Assembly: GCA_030265145.1 (NCBI GenBank)
Contig: JARBES010000062.1
Location: 649,805 to 713,804 of the forward strand
DNA from: Strongylocentrotus pallidus
Lineage: Eukaryota > Echinodermata > Echinoidea > Camarodonta > Strongylocentrotidae
Reading direction: 5' to 3'
DNA: 64,000 nt
Shown here piece by piece: positions 1 through 10,400 of the stretch (position 1 is the stretch's first letter; the number at the start of each line of letters is the position of its first letter). The notes under the pieces are model-generated. The model did not search any database and had not been told where the DNA came from. It saw nothing but the letters and a program-made list of their open reading frames with translations. Both the position numbers and the translations under genes were made by a program.

Positions 1-135
1 TCTTGATTCATGTACAGCGCTTTGAAAGATGTATACCACAAGCGCCATTAAAATTGTTCGTATTATTGTTATTATTAGTATTATTATCATTATTATTATT
101 ATTATTATTATTATTGTTATTATCATTATTATTAC
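1..135. repeat. Host-type ATT microsatellite with GCGC-containing lead
   Basis: A run of ATT units with few interruptions follows a lead in which two AGCGC-type boxes flank about 20 bases. From memory, this arrangement is common at the ends of short interspersed elements in marine invertebrate and fish genomes. It suggests that host DNA borders the viral-like genes on the left. Bases 136 to 359 show no gene and no clear repeat. Confidence 0.5.
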
Positions 136-359
136 GTGTATAGTTTGCGTAGATTAATAAACGATCAGAACGAGTTTGTTTAATGGAAAATCATAATTTT
201 TGCGTTTGTTTTTCCTTTGTTCTCTAAATAGGAGTGATTGTTTGGAGACTTTTTAAAGAGAGTGTGTATGTGAAAAGGAGTGACGTGTCTACTTAACAAT
301 TTACAGCGATTGTGATTTACATTTAAAAAATATTGTAAACGCCTACACATATACGATCA

Positions 360-3077
360 ATGACAATGACCGCGCCATCGAGTCCTGTACTCTTCTGGCA
401 AACTTTAAAAGATGAAAGAGGCCTAGGTGCACATTGCATGATAGAATCCATGTCCGAAGAACAAAGACGACTACTTTACAATGGAAAACACAAACAATAC
501 ATGAGCACTGATATATTTAGTGCTCTTACATCTACCATTTTGAAAGCGAACGCGTTGATTCTGACCGAACACTCGTCCGTTAATCCTGGAGAAGTGGTTG
601 CCACTGTCCGAAAATATAAGGCAATGGTTCGATGGACTCAGGTCACGGTCGTCGACCAACCTTTGACCTACTCCTTTTTGCAAGCTTTTGACAACAACGA
701 TACTGTAGAGTCTTTGATCATACGTCGATGCAATAGCATCTTTCATTTTGATCCTTCCGATGTGTGTTCTGTCTGGTCTGGTCACGATTGCACTGTCCAG
801 CAACCGCGTCTTATACATCTCAAGAAACTTACGCTTTCCCAATACACCGTTTCTGCGGACGATTTGGAGAATGCGACCTCATTCATCAACCGGTGTCCTA
901 ATCTGGTCCAATTGACCCTTGCCCACTTCACTGGACGGTACGATGTGTTCACTATCTTGAGCAAATTAACAGAGCAGGTTCGACAAAGACTTCACACATT
1001 GTCCATACACGGCTCTACAGGAGACGCACTGTTGAGCTTCGTCGCCTCCAAGTGTCCCAATCTTACACATCTCGACGTGTCCTATCAGGTTCATCCTGAC
1101 CAACACCCGAAGCCTCACATCAAAGCCGATGTTCTGTTATCGACGTTAACAAAATTAAAATACCTTAACATATCCGGAAATGTGGTTCGGATATCGACGC
1201 TTGATGCATTGCAGACAAAGCGACCTCGACTGAACATCGTCCGCAAGTTTGTCCGTGATGTCAGTCGGAGTGACACCAAACAGAAGGTGTGTTGGCGAAC
1301 AGATGCCGAAGAGCTGCGTCCGGACCCGGCTTCGAACATCGGGAACATCGGTTTTTATATGGTGCAGGATATACTTAGTTGCGAATTCTCCTCCATTTCT
1401 GCTATTCCAAACGGTCGCGAACTCTTTCCCATACTTGTCAAGGTCGTCGCCACAAGTCACACAGTGGATCAAATAGTCCGAAACGGACGACACGACGAGA
1501 TGTTGAAATTGGAATTGACCATAGCGTCCATCTTTCGTCTGGCTGACGACGAGAATCCAGATCTCATTGTCGAACTTCCTGCCTCCCATGCATGGAAACT
1601 GTTCCTGACTATGTGTAACGTATGGTACGTTTGCAACGTGCATGTACACACGCAGGTACTTCGAGTCGTACAAAATGCTGTCTATACACCAGAAAACGTT
1701 GACGATGTTTTAAAATCTATCGAAGAGATGTTTACGATGTTGATCGCTAACAGAGATAAGAAGATGCCTCGTGTAGAACACGAAGCTTTGCGGTGTTTTT
1801 ATGCGGCATTGGTGTCGGTTGGAGGGTCGCGAAGAGATCTTGTCAAACTCTGGATAACGTGGCTTATGGATACGACAGAAGACCCGATCCGTTCTTCCTT
1901 GGACCTACTCCCGGCATGGAAGTTTGTGCGTTATAAGGTGTTGAACAGTAGGAATTTTGCAGAACAGCTTTTTTATGTTTTGAACGAACACGGACTTTTT
2001 AAGAGGATCGTGGATTATTTCTCAAGATTGCTCTCTAGTATTCAAGACCCGCGTCTCTTCAGCAGCAAAGTCACACCCCATGTGCTGATGCTTTTTACAG
2101 AATTGACCATGTTCTTGCCTCACATGCAAGCTGCGATTGTAGATATGTACTCTCCCCTCTTTGGCATCTTGAATCGACTGCTGCTTCTTTTGGTGAATGA
2201 GTACATTCCAAACATGGACAATCTCTACATCTCAATCATGTACTTTATAGTACGTATGATGGCGATAGACGAACCGTCGAGGAGAGACCTGAATTTGAAA
2301 TTGATATCCTCCAAAGTACTCTGTTGTGCTCCGTACATTTCGATGGAATATTCCGATCCCTTGCCCGACATGCAAGCTATCACCTACGAATTGTTATGGT
2401 ACATGCGCAATTTTCCCCCGTGGTTGAGGAATCTAATAGCCGATCGTGATCAAATGAAAGGAGCAGAAAACAGAGCCGCTCAAGATTATCTGCCGCCCGG
2501 GGGAATAGACGATCCCAAGTATACAGACAGACATAGACTCGTCGAGTATTTGATTTATTCCAATCATAACAGAAAAGATCCGCTTTACATAGACACGATT
2601 AAAAGGATGTGTTGTGGTTATCGCATTAAGTCAGTCTACATTGTCGATATTGTGGTGTTTACCAAAGCGGTTCTCCTTAAAAAAAAGCGGAGAGAATCAG
2701 ACAGACATACCCTCAGAGGCCCTACCACACCTGGAACCAGTTGGCCTATCGATACAGATATACAAGAACAAAGGATGGGAGCAAGAGAGTCGAGGTCGAA
2801 GAATTTAGGTAAACGGATTCTCAAAGACATTGCCATACTTGACATAGAGAGAAAAAGGAGTTCGAGTCAAACCAGACTTCCGATAGCACTACCTCCTACC
2901 CAAAGAAGAAGGAGCTCAAGTCAAACAAGGCGTCCTATGGCATCGCCGCCTACCGTAAGAAGAAGAAGTTTGGGTCAAAGCAGACTTCCGGTGCCACCTC
3001 CTCCTACCGAAAGAGTGAGGAGTTCGAGTCAAACCAGACGCTCTAGACAGACACCCGATTACGACGTCCCTTCGTAA
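360..3077 (+). CDS. LRR protein, possibly ZYG11/ZER1-like substrate receptor, with basic RS-type tail
   Basis: This frame gives 905 residues, starting ATG ACA ATG. Residues about 140 to 310 contain leucine-rich-repeat units (for example LKKLTLSQY, LVQLTLAHF, LTHLDVSY, LKYLNISGN). The last unit is followed by a segment resembling the LRR-to-ARM junction of ZYG11 proteins (a [IV]SG motif, then a helix ending in RPxL). The remaining ~500 residues look helical, compatible with ARM-type repeats but not proven. The C-terminal ~70 residues form a basic tail of repeated SSSQTR/PPT units. ZYG11 and ZER1 are CUL2 ubiquitin-ligase receptors; if the likeness holds, this protein could redirect host protein turnover. 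The downstream gene is a diverged relative with the same domain order. The ZYG11 assignment is tentative; the LRR call is firmer. Confidence 0.7.
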   Translation: MTMTAPSSPVLFWQTLKDERGLGAHCMIESMSEEQRRLLYNGKHKQYMSTDIFSALTSTILKANALILTEHSSVNPGEVVATVRKYKAMVRWTQVTVVDQPLTYSFLQAFDNNDTVESLIIRRCNSIFHFDPSDVCSVWSGHDCTVQQPRLIHLKKLTLSQYTVSADDLENATSFINRCPNLVQLTLAHFTGRYDVFTILSKLTEQVRQRLHTLSIHGSTGDALLSFVASKCPNLTHLDVSYQVHPDQHPKPHIKADVLLSTLTKLKYLNISGNVVRISTLDALQTKRPRLNIVRKFVRDVSRSDTKQKVCWRTDAEELRPDPASNIGNIGFYMVQDILSCEFSSISAIPNGRELFPILVKVVATSHTVDQIVRNGRHDEMLKLELTIASIFRLADDENPDLIVELPASHAWKLFLTMCNVWYVCNVHVHTQVLRVVQNAVYTPENVDDVLKSIEEMFTMLIANRDKKMPRVEHEALRCFYAALVSVGGSRRDLVKLWITWLMDTTEDPIRSSLDLLPAWKFVRYKVLNSRNFAEQLFYVLNEHGLFKRIVDYFSRLLSSIQDPRLFSSKVTPHVLMLFTELTMFLPHMQAAIVDMYSPLFGILNRLLLLLVNEYIPNMDNLYISIMYFIVRMMAIDEPSRRDLNLKLISSKVLCCAPYISMEYSDPLPDMQAITYELLWYMRNFPPWLRNLIADRDQMKGAENRAAQDYLPPGGIDDPKYTDRHRLVEYLIYSNHNRKDPLYIDTIKRMCCGYRIKSVYIVDIVVFTKAVLLKKKRRESDRHTLRGPTTPGTSWPIDTDIQEQRMGARESRSKNLGKRILKDIAILDIERKRSSSQTRLPIALPPTQRRRSSSQTRRPMASPPTVRRRSLGQSRLPVPPPPTERVRSSSQTRRSRQTPDYDVPS
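2848..3045 (+). repeat. In-frame tandem repeat, four units of ~20 codons
   Basis: Four imperfect units encode a serine-arginine block (RxRSSSQTRxP) followed by a proline stretch ending PPT. They form the basic tail of the LRR protein. Similar RS-type tails bind nucleic acid or are phosphorylated by SR kinases; here that is inference. Confidence 0.7.
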
Positions 3078-3325
3078 TCCTCTAACACCCAATTCCCCTA
3101 CTATACACTACCCTCTGTCTCAAACGATAAAAATTGTTTTAAAAAATCGACATCTTATGTGTAGTTCTTGTATTTTGTTCCTTGCGTCCAAATATCGAAT
3201 TGAATGCCTCGTAGTATTTTTAATCAGACTAGAATACTTTGACGTATACTAAAAAAATATCGCGAAAGACTTGTGTGTGTGGGTTTGTGTAAGTGTGGGT
3301 GTGTGTGTGAGAGATTAATAGCAAT
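3078..3325. other. Short intergenic region with GT-rich tract
   Basis: No gene is seen between the two LRR genes. A GT-rich tract lies at about 3270 to 3312, just before the next start codon. No clear TATA box is visible. Confidence 0.5.
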
Positions 3326-6199
3326 ATGACCCAAACTTCCTTTCCTACGAATGAAACCGCATTCCACGATGTCTTTAAGATTCCATTGTTAGCTCGCTAC
3401 CCTTGTCCGCATCCGCACAGCAACCAACGGTGTTTACGAACACTAGCTACGTCCGGGCAATTGGACGACGATGTCTTTCAAGCCTTTCTTCGTTCACAGA
3501 CCATGGTGCACCAGACCGCCTTTGATATTCCCTACTCACCCAATGTCAAACCCTCTTCCATTTTTTACGCCGTGTCAAATTACGGTATGTATTGGAAACG
3601 TGTAGACTTGTCTTACCACGACAGTCTTCCCATTCAATCCATCAGCTTTCTTTCCCATCATGTTCCTTATCTTGAGACGCTTTTACTCGACGGATGCTTC
3701 ACCCTCTTTACGACAAGTTCCCAGCCATCACCATCCCTTACACCCGTCACTGTCACGTACCGTCTACCGTCCGTCCCAAATGTCCACCTTCTCGATCAAG
3801 TAGCCGAGGACGACGTGGAGATTCCTCCGCTTGTTATGAATCCTACAGAATTTGCATTCGAAGATGTTCTGCCCTTTTCAAATCTCACCACGCTGTCTCT
3901 TGCGAATCTGTGTGCACACGGTCGACTTGTCAGATGTACTCTTATCCACACCCTCGTCACTCACTGTCCATCTCTTCAAAAACTCGATTTATCATCTTCG
4001 TTCAACTCGCAACACCAAATCTACAACGTTCTCAAGGCTATTCCCAATCCTGAACGATTGCGTATCCTTATCCTTCACGATCTTCCCATCAACAAAAATT
4101 CATTATCTTACATAAGGGAAAAGTGCCGTCTCTTGAATACCTTGGATATCTCCTATTCTAAATTTGTCCTGGACAAATCGTTCGTCCAGGAAATAGGACT
4201 AACCCTAAATGCACTACCTGACCTGGTTCGTTTTAATGTGTCGGGTAACTTCATCGAAGATTCGGCTCATTTCCACAAACGTGTGCGTTCTTTCAAAAAC
4301 GAACACGCACCTTTCGACTTAATTACACTCTTTATGCGACCCACGCCATACGATTTCCATCTTTACGAACAGTGCCGCACCCACAAGGATCGTGCTCAAG
4401 GCAGACGCTGCTTCGCTCGCACGGTTTTGAAACACAATGACATGTACAGGTATAAGTACATCAACGACGTATTCAGAGATCCATACGAAAAAAACACCGC
4501 CATCACAATTTCTTACGATAACACGCATACTGGTGGTTTCTATGATTCAGAGGAGATGCTGGATGTCAGTAACGACAACTTTGACATACCGGATGATATC
4601 TTACGCCTAACGACATCCGATTTGACAGATATGCTCGATGTAGAACAGTTGCTAGACACTGACGATATGGCAGACTTGATGGACGCTGCTCGTGAACATC
4701 ATGAAACGGAAACAGAACCTGCCATCATCCGTACAACTAGTCCTCAAGAAAATCACTTCCATTGCAGCGGACAAGATGAAAACGATACATACACGCATCC
4801 TTACTTGACACTCACTCCTCAACAAATCTCGACATTTTTAAATCTTTTTGCTTCGCCTCGTGGCACTTGCATCATGCAATACAGATCCAGTACTGTGCCT
4901 TTTGACCAACCACATTTTCTATCTGAAATTTTCGACCTCTTGCACAAAAACCCCGACATACCCGTCTACACCGTCTCCCTCTGGTATGCTTTTGCCTTTT
5001 TATTCAATATCTATATACTTTACGAACACGCGGTACTCAAGCTGGGCAAAAATGACCGGCTGAAGCAACGGCACCTCCAAAAAGAACGACTGCATCACAA
5101 GTACAGTTTCTTTCAAAACATGAATGATAGTGAAGACGGGCTTGTTGCCACCGAGAGCTACTCTCGAGCAATACGACTCTTGCAACGCGCCAAGTACCAA
5201 GATCATGATGCAAACGCCCTGCAACATATTTCAAATACCATGCATCGGATCTTTGCCTACGCAGAGACACTCCGTCGACATTGTCCCGTTTACAGTGCGT
5301 CTCTTTCAAATTCTAAAGATCAACTCAACTTTATCCTCCCCGTTGCCGTCAACATCATTCAACAAAACACGCATACTTTTCAGCCCATGACCAAGGCACT
5401 TATCGCTTGGTTATTTTTGATCTGTTATGGGACTATCCGGGTCGTTACTATCACCGATGTACCATGGGAACCTGTTTCAAAGCTAATCGAACAATATCCT
5501 ACCATTGCTCACAATATCATAAAGAACACGTCCTTCATGCACAATCTCCGAATATGGCTGAGAGGTGACAATGTCCTCTTGGACGAATTGTATGACATGC
5601 AACCAGGAGGTATCGCCCTCAGACTTGAAACATCTTTGCTTCTCAGATTTGTTGCCAATATCCATCCAGTCAAATATCAAAATCTCATTACTTTCATACA
5701 TCAACCGCAGTTTAGGTTTAAATGTCGCCTTTACGATCTCATTATAAAGGCAGACCCGCAAAATCAACCGCCCGGAACTTGCTACTTGTTGTACCGTGTA
5801 TATATCGACACCATCATTTTGTCTTTACAGACCTTCTATGTCGACGACATGTCCATCGATCAGGACACTACAAACTGGAGAAATACAACATTGAGAAAAA
5901 TTTTAACATATTTTTGTTATACGTTGACCACTGAAAATAAAGTCGGATTTCAACGGTTCAAAGACATGTGCTCCAAACTTAAAATAAATTTTTTCAATTT
6001 TTTGAACGGGGTGCCTACCTTTCAAAATTATCTGGCAAGAGACATCTTTGCTAAATATCACACATTCTTGCAACCCTTTAAAGATCTTATTGTAAACTTG
6101 TCAAAGTCACAATCGTGTGCAGACGATCAACAAACCATCGACAAATTTCAACGGACTATCAAACAGATGATACCAACAGCGATCACACGTGACATATGA
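3326..6199 (+). CDS. LRR protein, diverged paralogue of the upstream gene
   Basis: This frame gives 957 residues from an ATG. Leucine-rich repeats span residues about 100 to 320 (YLETLLLDGC, LTTLSLANL, LQKLDLSSS, LRILILHDL, LNTLDISYS, LVRFNVSGN). The order matches the upstream gene, including the final VSGN unit and a helix after it. The N-terminus has a DDDVFQAFL helix before the repeats, where ZYG11-type proteins carry their cullin-binding region. Residues about 400 to 470 are acidic and rich in D-D-M/L pairs. The rest appears helical. The shared layout and adjacency indicate an old tandem duplication. The role, as for its neighbour, could be a ubiquitin-ligase substrate receptor; this is inferred from architecture only. 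Confidence 0.68.
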   Translation: MTQTSFPTNETAFHDVFKIPLLARYPCPHPHSNQRCLRTLATSGQLDDDVFQAFLRSQTMVHQTAFDIPYSPNVKPSSIFYAVSNYGMYWKRVDLSYHDSLPIQSISFLSHHVPYLETLLLDGCFTLFTTSSQPSPSLTPVTVTYRLPSVPNVHLLDQVAEDDVEIPPLVMNPTEFAFEDVLPFSNLTTLSLANLCAHGRLVRCTLIHTLVTHCPSLQKLDLSSSFNSQHQIYNVLKAIPNPERLRILILHDLPINKNSLSYIREKCRLLNTLDISYSKFVLDKSFVQEIGLTLNALPDLVRFNVSGNFIEDSAHFHKRVRSFKNEHAPFDLITLFMRPTPYDFHLYEQCRTHKDRAQGRRCFARTVLKHNDMYRYKYINDVFRDPYEKNTAITISYDNTHTGGFYDSEEMLDVSNDNFDIPDDILRLTTSDLTDMLDVEQLLDTDDMADLMDAAREHHETETEPAIIRTTSPQENHFHCSGQDENDTYTHPYLTLTPQQISTFLNLFASPRGTCIMQYRSSTVPFDQPHFLSEIFDLLHKNPDIPVYTVSLWYAFAFLFNIYILYEHAVLKLGKNDRLKQRHLQKERLHHKYSFFQNMNDSEDGLVATESYSRAIRLLQRAKYQDHDANALQHISNTMHRIFAYAETLRRHCPVYSASLSNSKDQLNFILPVAVNIIQQNTHTFQPMTKALIAWLFLICYGTIRVVTITDVPWEPVSKLIEQYPTIAHNIIKNTSFMHNLRIWLRGDNVLLDELYDMQPGGIALRLETSLLLRFVANIHPVKYQNLITFIHQPQFRFKCRLYDLIIKADPQNQPPGTCYLLYRVYIDTIILSLQTFYVDDMSIDQDTTNWRNTTLRKILTYFCYTLTTENKVGFQRFKDMCSKLKINFFNFLNGVPTFQNYLARDIFAKYHTFLQPFKDLIVNLSKSQSCADDQQTIDKFQRTIKQMIPTAITRDI

Positions 6200-7016
6200 A
6201 AATGCAATCTTGATCTTTGCTCTGTTTATCACAACAACAACAAAGGTATGATGTGTTCAAAAAACATGTAAAACTCTTCCTATTCGCAAAAACACAATAG
6301 ACACGATCAGTAATTGTTTACGAATCGGTGATTAAACAAATTATCAAGTGCTTTACATCGAGTAATCCTGAGAAGAAAAGAAATACAATGAGATAATAAA
6401 CAATTTAACGTGAACCACTGCGATGTCATCGACAAACTACAAACACTGATATATTTACTGGATCCCCCATTTCTTCAGAAATTAAGAATTTATTGTACTA
6501 ATTGTTTCTTGTGCAAATATATTTGTATAGTTACCAGAAGAAAAAAATGGATTATGTACGAAAAAATGAAAAAACTTTGTTTATCTTAGTTGCATTTGGA
6601 TGAGGCTGACTACAGTTTATATACGCTTGTAAAAAGAATTGTATTTGTGTTGGTGTGAATGTGGAACAAATTAACTTGAACCTTCAAATGTTATGGATGA
6701 GAGTATCGAAATTGTATACTGCTTCAGTTTTTGTTGCATTCATAACTAATTTGGGTATGAGGTATACTATTTACAATTAAATTGTTGGGGTAATTTTTTA
6801 ACACCATCTTAAGAGTGTCGATATAGAACGATTCTTTATTTGGTATCCATTCTTTTTATATGAAAAGAACGTGCTGTATTGATATGTAAGTGGACCGTAA
6901 TATTATTGAAACGGCTCATGCAAATGTTTGAACCAGATGGAAAACAAAAAAACAGTGATTATTTAAACAAAACCGGTTTGATGAAAATAAAAAGCTGAAG
7001 GCTTCCAACATTAAAT
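6200..7016. other. AT-rich intergenic region without a gene
   Basis: About 820 bases between two plus-strand genes. I see no open frame of note, no repeat and no RNA gene. An ATTAAATATG context precedes the next start codon. Confidence 0.5.
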
Positions 7017-8612
7017 ATGTCGATCAATCACGTTTATAACCCTTTTTTAATTTTTAGTCCTGATCACCTCGATGGTATGTTAAAAATAGACAGTAATCTT
7101 GTATTGCACAATTTGAAAGAAACGTTCATCTTTACACACTCGACTCACACCAAAACTTGCATCAAACTCTTCACACAACTGTATGCATTGTTCAATCGTC
7201 CTTCCACATTACATGTATTAACGTGCATGGTCAACACCGTCCATGATCTCAATTCTAGATTTTTCCATCACACACCATTTGTGGTACCTCAAGAAACTCA
7301 ACAACTCTGTCACACCACCCGCAACGAAACAAAAGATTTCTTTTTGTCGTGCACATCATGCGTTACTATAGATAATTTATTGGGTCGTTTACAAGATAGC
7401 GTGTATCATACACACAGCATAACCGTCGAATGTATGTTACTTGTCAAAACAATTCAGTATTATTTTCATAATGTGATACAACTTAGCTTAACGGTGGTAC
7501 AACAACTCTTGAATGGGTCTGATGTAGAAATACCCGACGACTTGTTACTGGCAAAATTTGAAAATGAACTTGATAAGTTAGACCTTTGCAGAAGTCGTCT
7601 TGATCATCTTGTCCAAGTTCAAAAACTGCCTCAAAATAGTTCAGTGTTTAATCCTTACAACTCGTCGTTGTGCAATGTCACATTTAAATTGGATATTTTT
7701 TTACAAAGTTACACCATTTTATTAAATGTGTTAAGATGCAAGGAGACCACATTACCAACCGCGTTAAAACATTTACAAGATGTAGACGTTTCCCTGTTTT
7801 TACAATATACACTCAATACAGATATAATACATGCTGAAAATGAGGAAAAAGAAGAAGAAGAAGAGGAAGAAGGAGGAGGAGACGAAGAAGAAATAAAAGG
7901 AGAACAAGATTGTATTTGCATTACTAATGTATCTGATAATTGTTACTTTGAATTGGACGGAAGATTAATGATCATGGTGGAAAATTTAAAGCATAAACTG
8001 TTAAAACATGTGCTCGGTAATCCAAAGTGGGAGAGCATCGTTCACCCTCTAGATGAAAGGGATAAGAAGCGAATTAAATTGATGCATTCTGAAAACGTTC
8101 CAACATATGTGCATAGAGCAAAAAAATGTGTGGATTACGATTCTAAAGAAGATTATAAATTGCCTATATATGCTAAAACAAAACAAAAAGGACATCAAAA
8201 CACAACCCATTATTTTTTCAAATTGCCCGATGGTCGCACGCCATTTATTGATTACTTAGACTTATTTTGCATGCGACCATGTTTAGCAGCGACTCACGAT
8301 ATCAAAGAAAAGCTTATAGACTATTTACAAAGCATTATTTATTTACCCTCTTGTGATAAACCCGCCTATCTAACGTTGCGTTCATTCTATTCAGATATCA
8401 TGCGACCCTTGTATAACATTGCATCGACTGGGCGAGACTGTCGCATGTTTTACACTTATAGTTTTCAAGACGAACAGATCGTTGCATTGACACAAGGGCA
8501 GGAAAAAGATGCAGTGCCTTGCTGTTTAGGTGAAACTGTGCATACTGTTAGTTTCGATGATCCAAAATCAAACCCTCACAAAACATTCATGTTCAATCTC
8601 CTGTTTAGTTAG
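7017..8612 (+). CDS. Hypothetical protein with acidic tract
   Basis: A 531-residue frame starting at ATG. I do not recognise it. It is mainly helical in appearance, with cysteines and histidines scattered through the first third. A glutamate-rich tract sits at residues about 276 to 302 (EEKEEEEEEE followed by glycines and more acid). The C-terminal third has conserved-looking stretches such as KLPDGRTPFIDYLDLF. It has no signal peptide and no membrane segment. Its stop codon overlaps the stop of the minus-strand coiled-coil gene by four bases, a compact arrangement typical of this element. Confidence 0.75.
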   Translation: MSINHVYNPFLIFSPDHLDGMLKIDSNLVLHNLKETFIFTHSTHTKTCIKLFTQLYALFNRPSTLHVLTCMVNTVHDLNSRFFHHTPFVVPQETQQLCHTTRNETKDFFLSCTSCVTIDNLLGRLQDSVYHTHSITVECMLLVKTIQYYFHNVIQLSLTVVQQLLNGSDVEIPDDLLLAKFENELDKLDLCRSRLDHLVQVQKLPQNSSVFNPYNSSLCNVTFKLDIFLQSYTILLNVLRCKETTLPTALKHLQDVDVSLFLQYTLNTDIIHAENEEKEEEEEEEGGGDEEEIKGEQDCICITNVSDNCYFELDGRLMIMVENLKHKLLKHVLGNPKWESIVHPLDERDKKRIKLMHSENVPTYVHRAKKCVDYDSKEDYKLPIYAKTKQKGHQNTTHYFFKLPDGRTPFIDYLDLFCMRPCLAATHDIKEKLIDYLQSIIYLPSCDKPAYLTLRSFYSDIMRPLYNIASTGRDCRMFYTYSFQDEQIVALTQGQEKDAVPCCLGETVHTVSFDDPKSNPHKTFMFNLLFS

Positions 8613-9292
8613 GAAGATGCAGCATCGACTTCGTCCTCTGATTCCTGTGATCGCGGTAGTGATGATGGCGACCGCCCTGCCAATGCTTGAAGTACTGAGT
8701 CACACTCTTTCCTCACTGCTCCCATTCTGGTGCGCACGTAATTGTACATCCCTTCGTTGGCCACTAATGCAGCATTAGCCTTTCTACACTGAGCGTATTC
8801 CTTCTTGCAATCTTCTTCCAATATTTTGATGGTTTTTTCCAGGTTTAAGATATCGTCCTCTTGTTTTGTCTTTTGTAAGACGGACATGGCTACGTTGACC
8901 TTCGCTTTTTCACACTGTACTTTCATGTTAGCATCTCTGTTCTCCAATTTCTGTATTGTTCCACGCATTTCATTCATCAGCACCATCGCCTCCACTTTAA
9001 ATTGTTTTAGCTCCGTTGATTTTTTTTTCAATGCCTCGTTATCTGATTTCATGTGCTGGATCGTTTCCCTCGACCTTGCAGTTACGGTTTGTTCCACTTT
9101 AAGAGATATGTTCAAGTTTTTAACCTCATCCCTCAACGCCGAAACATCACTTGTTGATGGTTTCTTCATGTGGTATGTTGCTTCAGTATGCATCGGTCCT
9201 GGTACTATTGATTCGCACCGTTCATCGTCGTCCAGCACATCGTAATCATTGAGCAACATCATGAGAGTATCTGGTCCACCCATACTTGCCAT
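8609..9292 (-). CDS. Coiled-coil protein
   Basis: A 227-residue frame with ATG at 9292. Residues about 50 to 190 are rich in leucine, lysine and glutamate with heptad spacing (EALKKKSTELKQFKVEA, LNLEKTIKILEEDCKKEY), which predicts a long coiled coil. The C-terminus is serine- and acid-rich (SQESEDEVDAASS). There is no catalytic motif. A candidate TATA box lies about 106 bases upstream on the same strand. Tail-to-tail overlap with the preceding gene supports a viral, compact origin. It could be a structural or tegument-type protein, but nothing specific can be claimed. Confidence 0.7.
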   Translation of the reverse strand: MASMGGPDTLMMLLNDYDVLDDDERCESIVPGPMHTEATYHMKKPSTSDVSALRDEVKNLNISLKVEQTVTARSRETIQHMKSDNEALKKKSTELKQFKVEAMVLMNEMRGTIQKLENRDANMKVQCEKAKVNVAMSVLQKTKQEDDILNLEKTIKILEEDCKKEYAQCRKANAALVANEGMYNYVRTRMGAVRKECDSVLQALAGRSPSSLPRSQESEDEVDAASS

Positions 9293-9397
9293 AATACCCT
9301 GATATCAACCGCTTTGTGCTGTTATGAACAAGGGAAAATGAGAGTGCGTATCGGCATGCGGTTGAAATGTATGACTGCTTGTGCTGATATCGGTCGT

Positions 9398-9405
9398 TAT
9401 TTATA
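9398..9405 (-). promoter_or_regulatory. Candidate TATA box for the coiled-coil gene
   Basis: TATAAATA is read on the minus strand about 106 bases upstream of the ATG at 9292. The distance allows a 5' leader of roughly 75 bases. Confidence 0.4.
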
Positions 9406-9565
9406 AGGAAAAGCATACGTCTGAAATGTATGACATCATTCAGGCGTACGTGCGTAAAAAGGATGCGTTGCGAGTGCGTAAAAGGAATACTGGTGATATG
9501 AAAGAGGGGGGGGGGGTGTGGTTGCGATTGAGAGGTCTGGTTAATATGCGTTGGTTTGTACAGGA

Positions 9566-9775
9566 CCACCGTTAACGATGATGAGTGAACGCATGAACGG
9601 ACGCATGCACGTAAACACGGATACTGACAAGGAGACAGAGCAAATAGAGTACAATAAAGAGGGAATGACGCATAAACGAATGCCCGCTACCTCGTGCACA
9701 CTCAGATGTAAACAAGGACAGGTCAATGACAACGATTAGGGAACGTCGCTACCTCGTACACACCATCAACCCAAC
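9566..9775. repeat. Dispersed repeat family, copy 1
   Basis: This stretch shares two blocks with copies near 10.4-10.7 kb and 15.1-15.25 kb. The first begins CCACCGTTAACGATGA (9566). The second begins GCTACCTCGTGCACACT (9686) and runs through AACAAGG and TCAATGACAACGA to CAACCCAAC. The copies are diverged, and all are in the same orientation. Confidence 0.65.
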
Positions 9776-9879
9776 GGTTTTTTGGTGTATGAACGAACAG
9801 TAAACATTTTGAAAATAAGCACAAACTAATTTGAAAAGGATCTGCTTCAAAAGATTATAGAGGATGCACAGATACAATA

Positions 9880-9960
9880 ATAATGATAATAATAATAATA
9901 ATAATATTATTTTTTTTCATAGCGCTTAATACAAATGTCTCTAAGCGCTTTACAAATATC
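9880..9960. repeat. AAT microsatellite followed by GCGCTT-box element
   Basis: Repeated AAT units are followed by AGCGCTTAATACAA and a second AAGCGCTTTACA box. This is the same class of host-type element as at the left end of the window, in the other orientation. Its presence inside the viral-like region suggests insertion of host repeats. Confidence 0.5.
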
Positions 9961-10182
9961 CAAATATACAAGATGAGATACGTTTAAAATAGCTGAATTA
10001 TCCATATTGTGTACTGTGTATGTCATGAATTTCAATTTAGAATATTTGGTACGAGGTACATGTATTGAATGAATACAATAACATACTAATAAGAACTGAG
10101 TTGTGTATAGTGTCTACTTGTTTGGTTATGGTGGAATGTTATCATACAATTGAGGAGTTTGGAAGACGTTTCAAACGGAGGT

Positions 10183-10291
10183 ACCTCTTCGTAAAAGCAA
10201 AAACTATTTTACAAGAAGCAACCTCTTTGCAAAAACATAAACTATTTTGAAACCAACTACCTCTTTGCGAAAACAAAAATTATTTTGACTC
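10183..10291 (+). repeat. Three-copy 38-bp tandem repeat
   Basis: Units begin ACCTCTT at 10183, 10221 and 10259, an exact 38-base period. Each contains an A-rich core and ACTATTTT or ATTATTTT. They cross small open frames without favouring any, so they look non-coding. Confidence 0.7.
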
Positions 10292-10400
10292 GCAAAGATT
10301 GTAGAGGATGCTCAGAGGCAAAAGGGGAACAAGAAACGCGATATCGGTTATACGATAGCTACGATAGCAATTTTTAAACTCCGTTAGAATAAAGCACCTG

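Noticed and set aside
9381-9739. Small plus- and minus-strand frames in the dispersed repeat
   Set aside because: They are not shared among repeat copies and have no domain; the stretch looks non-coding.
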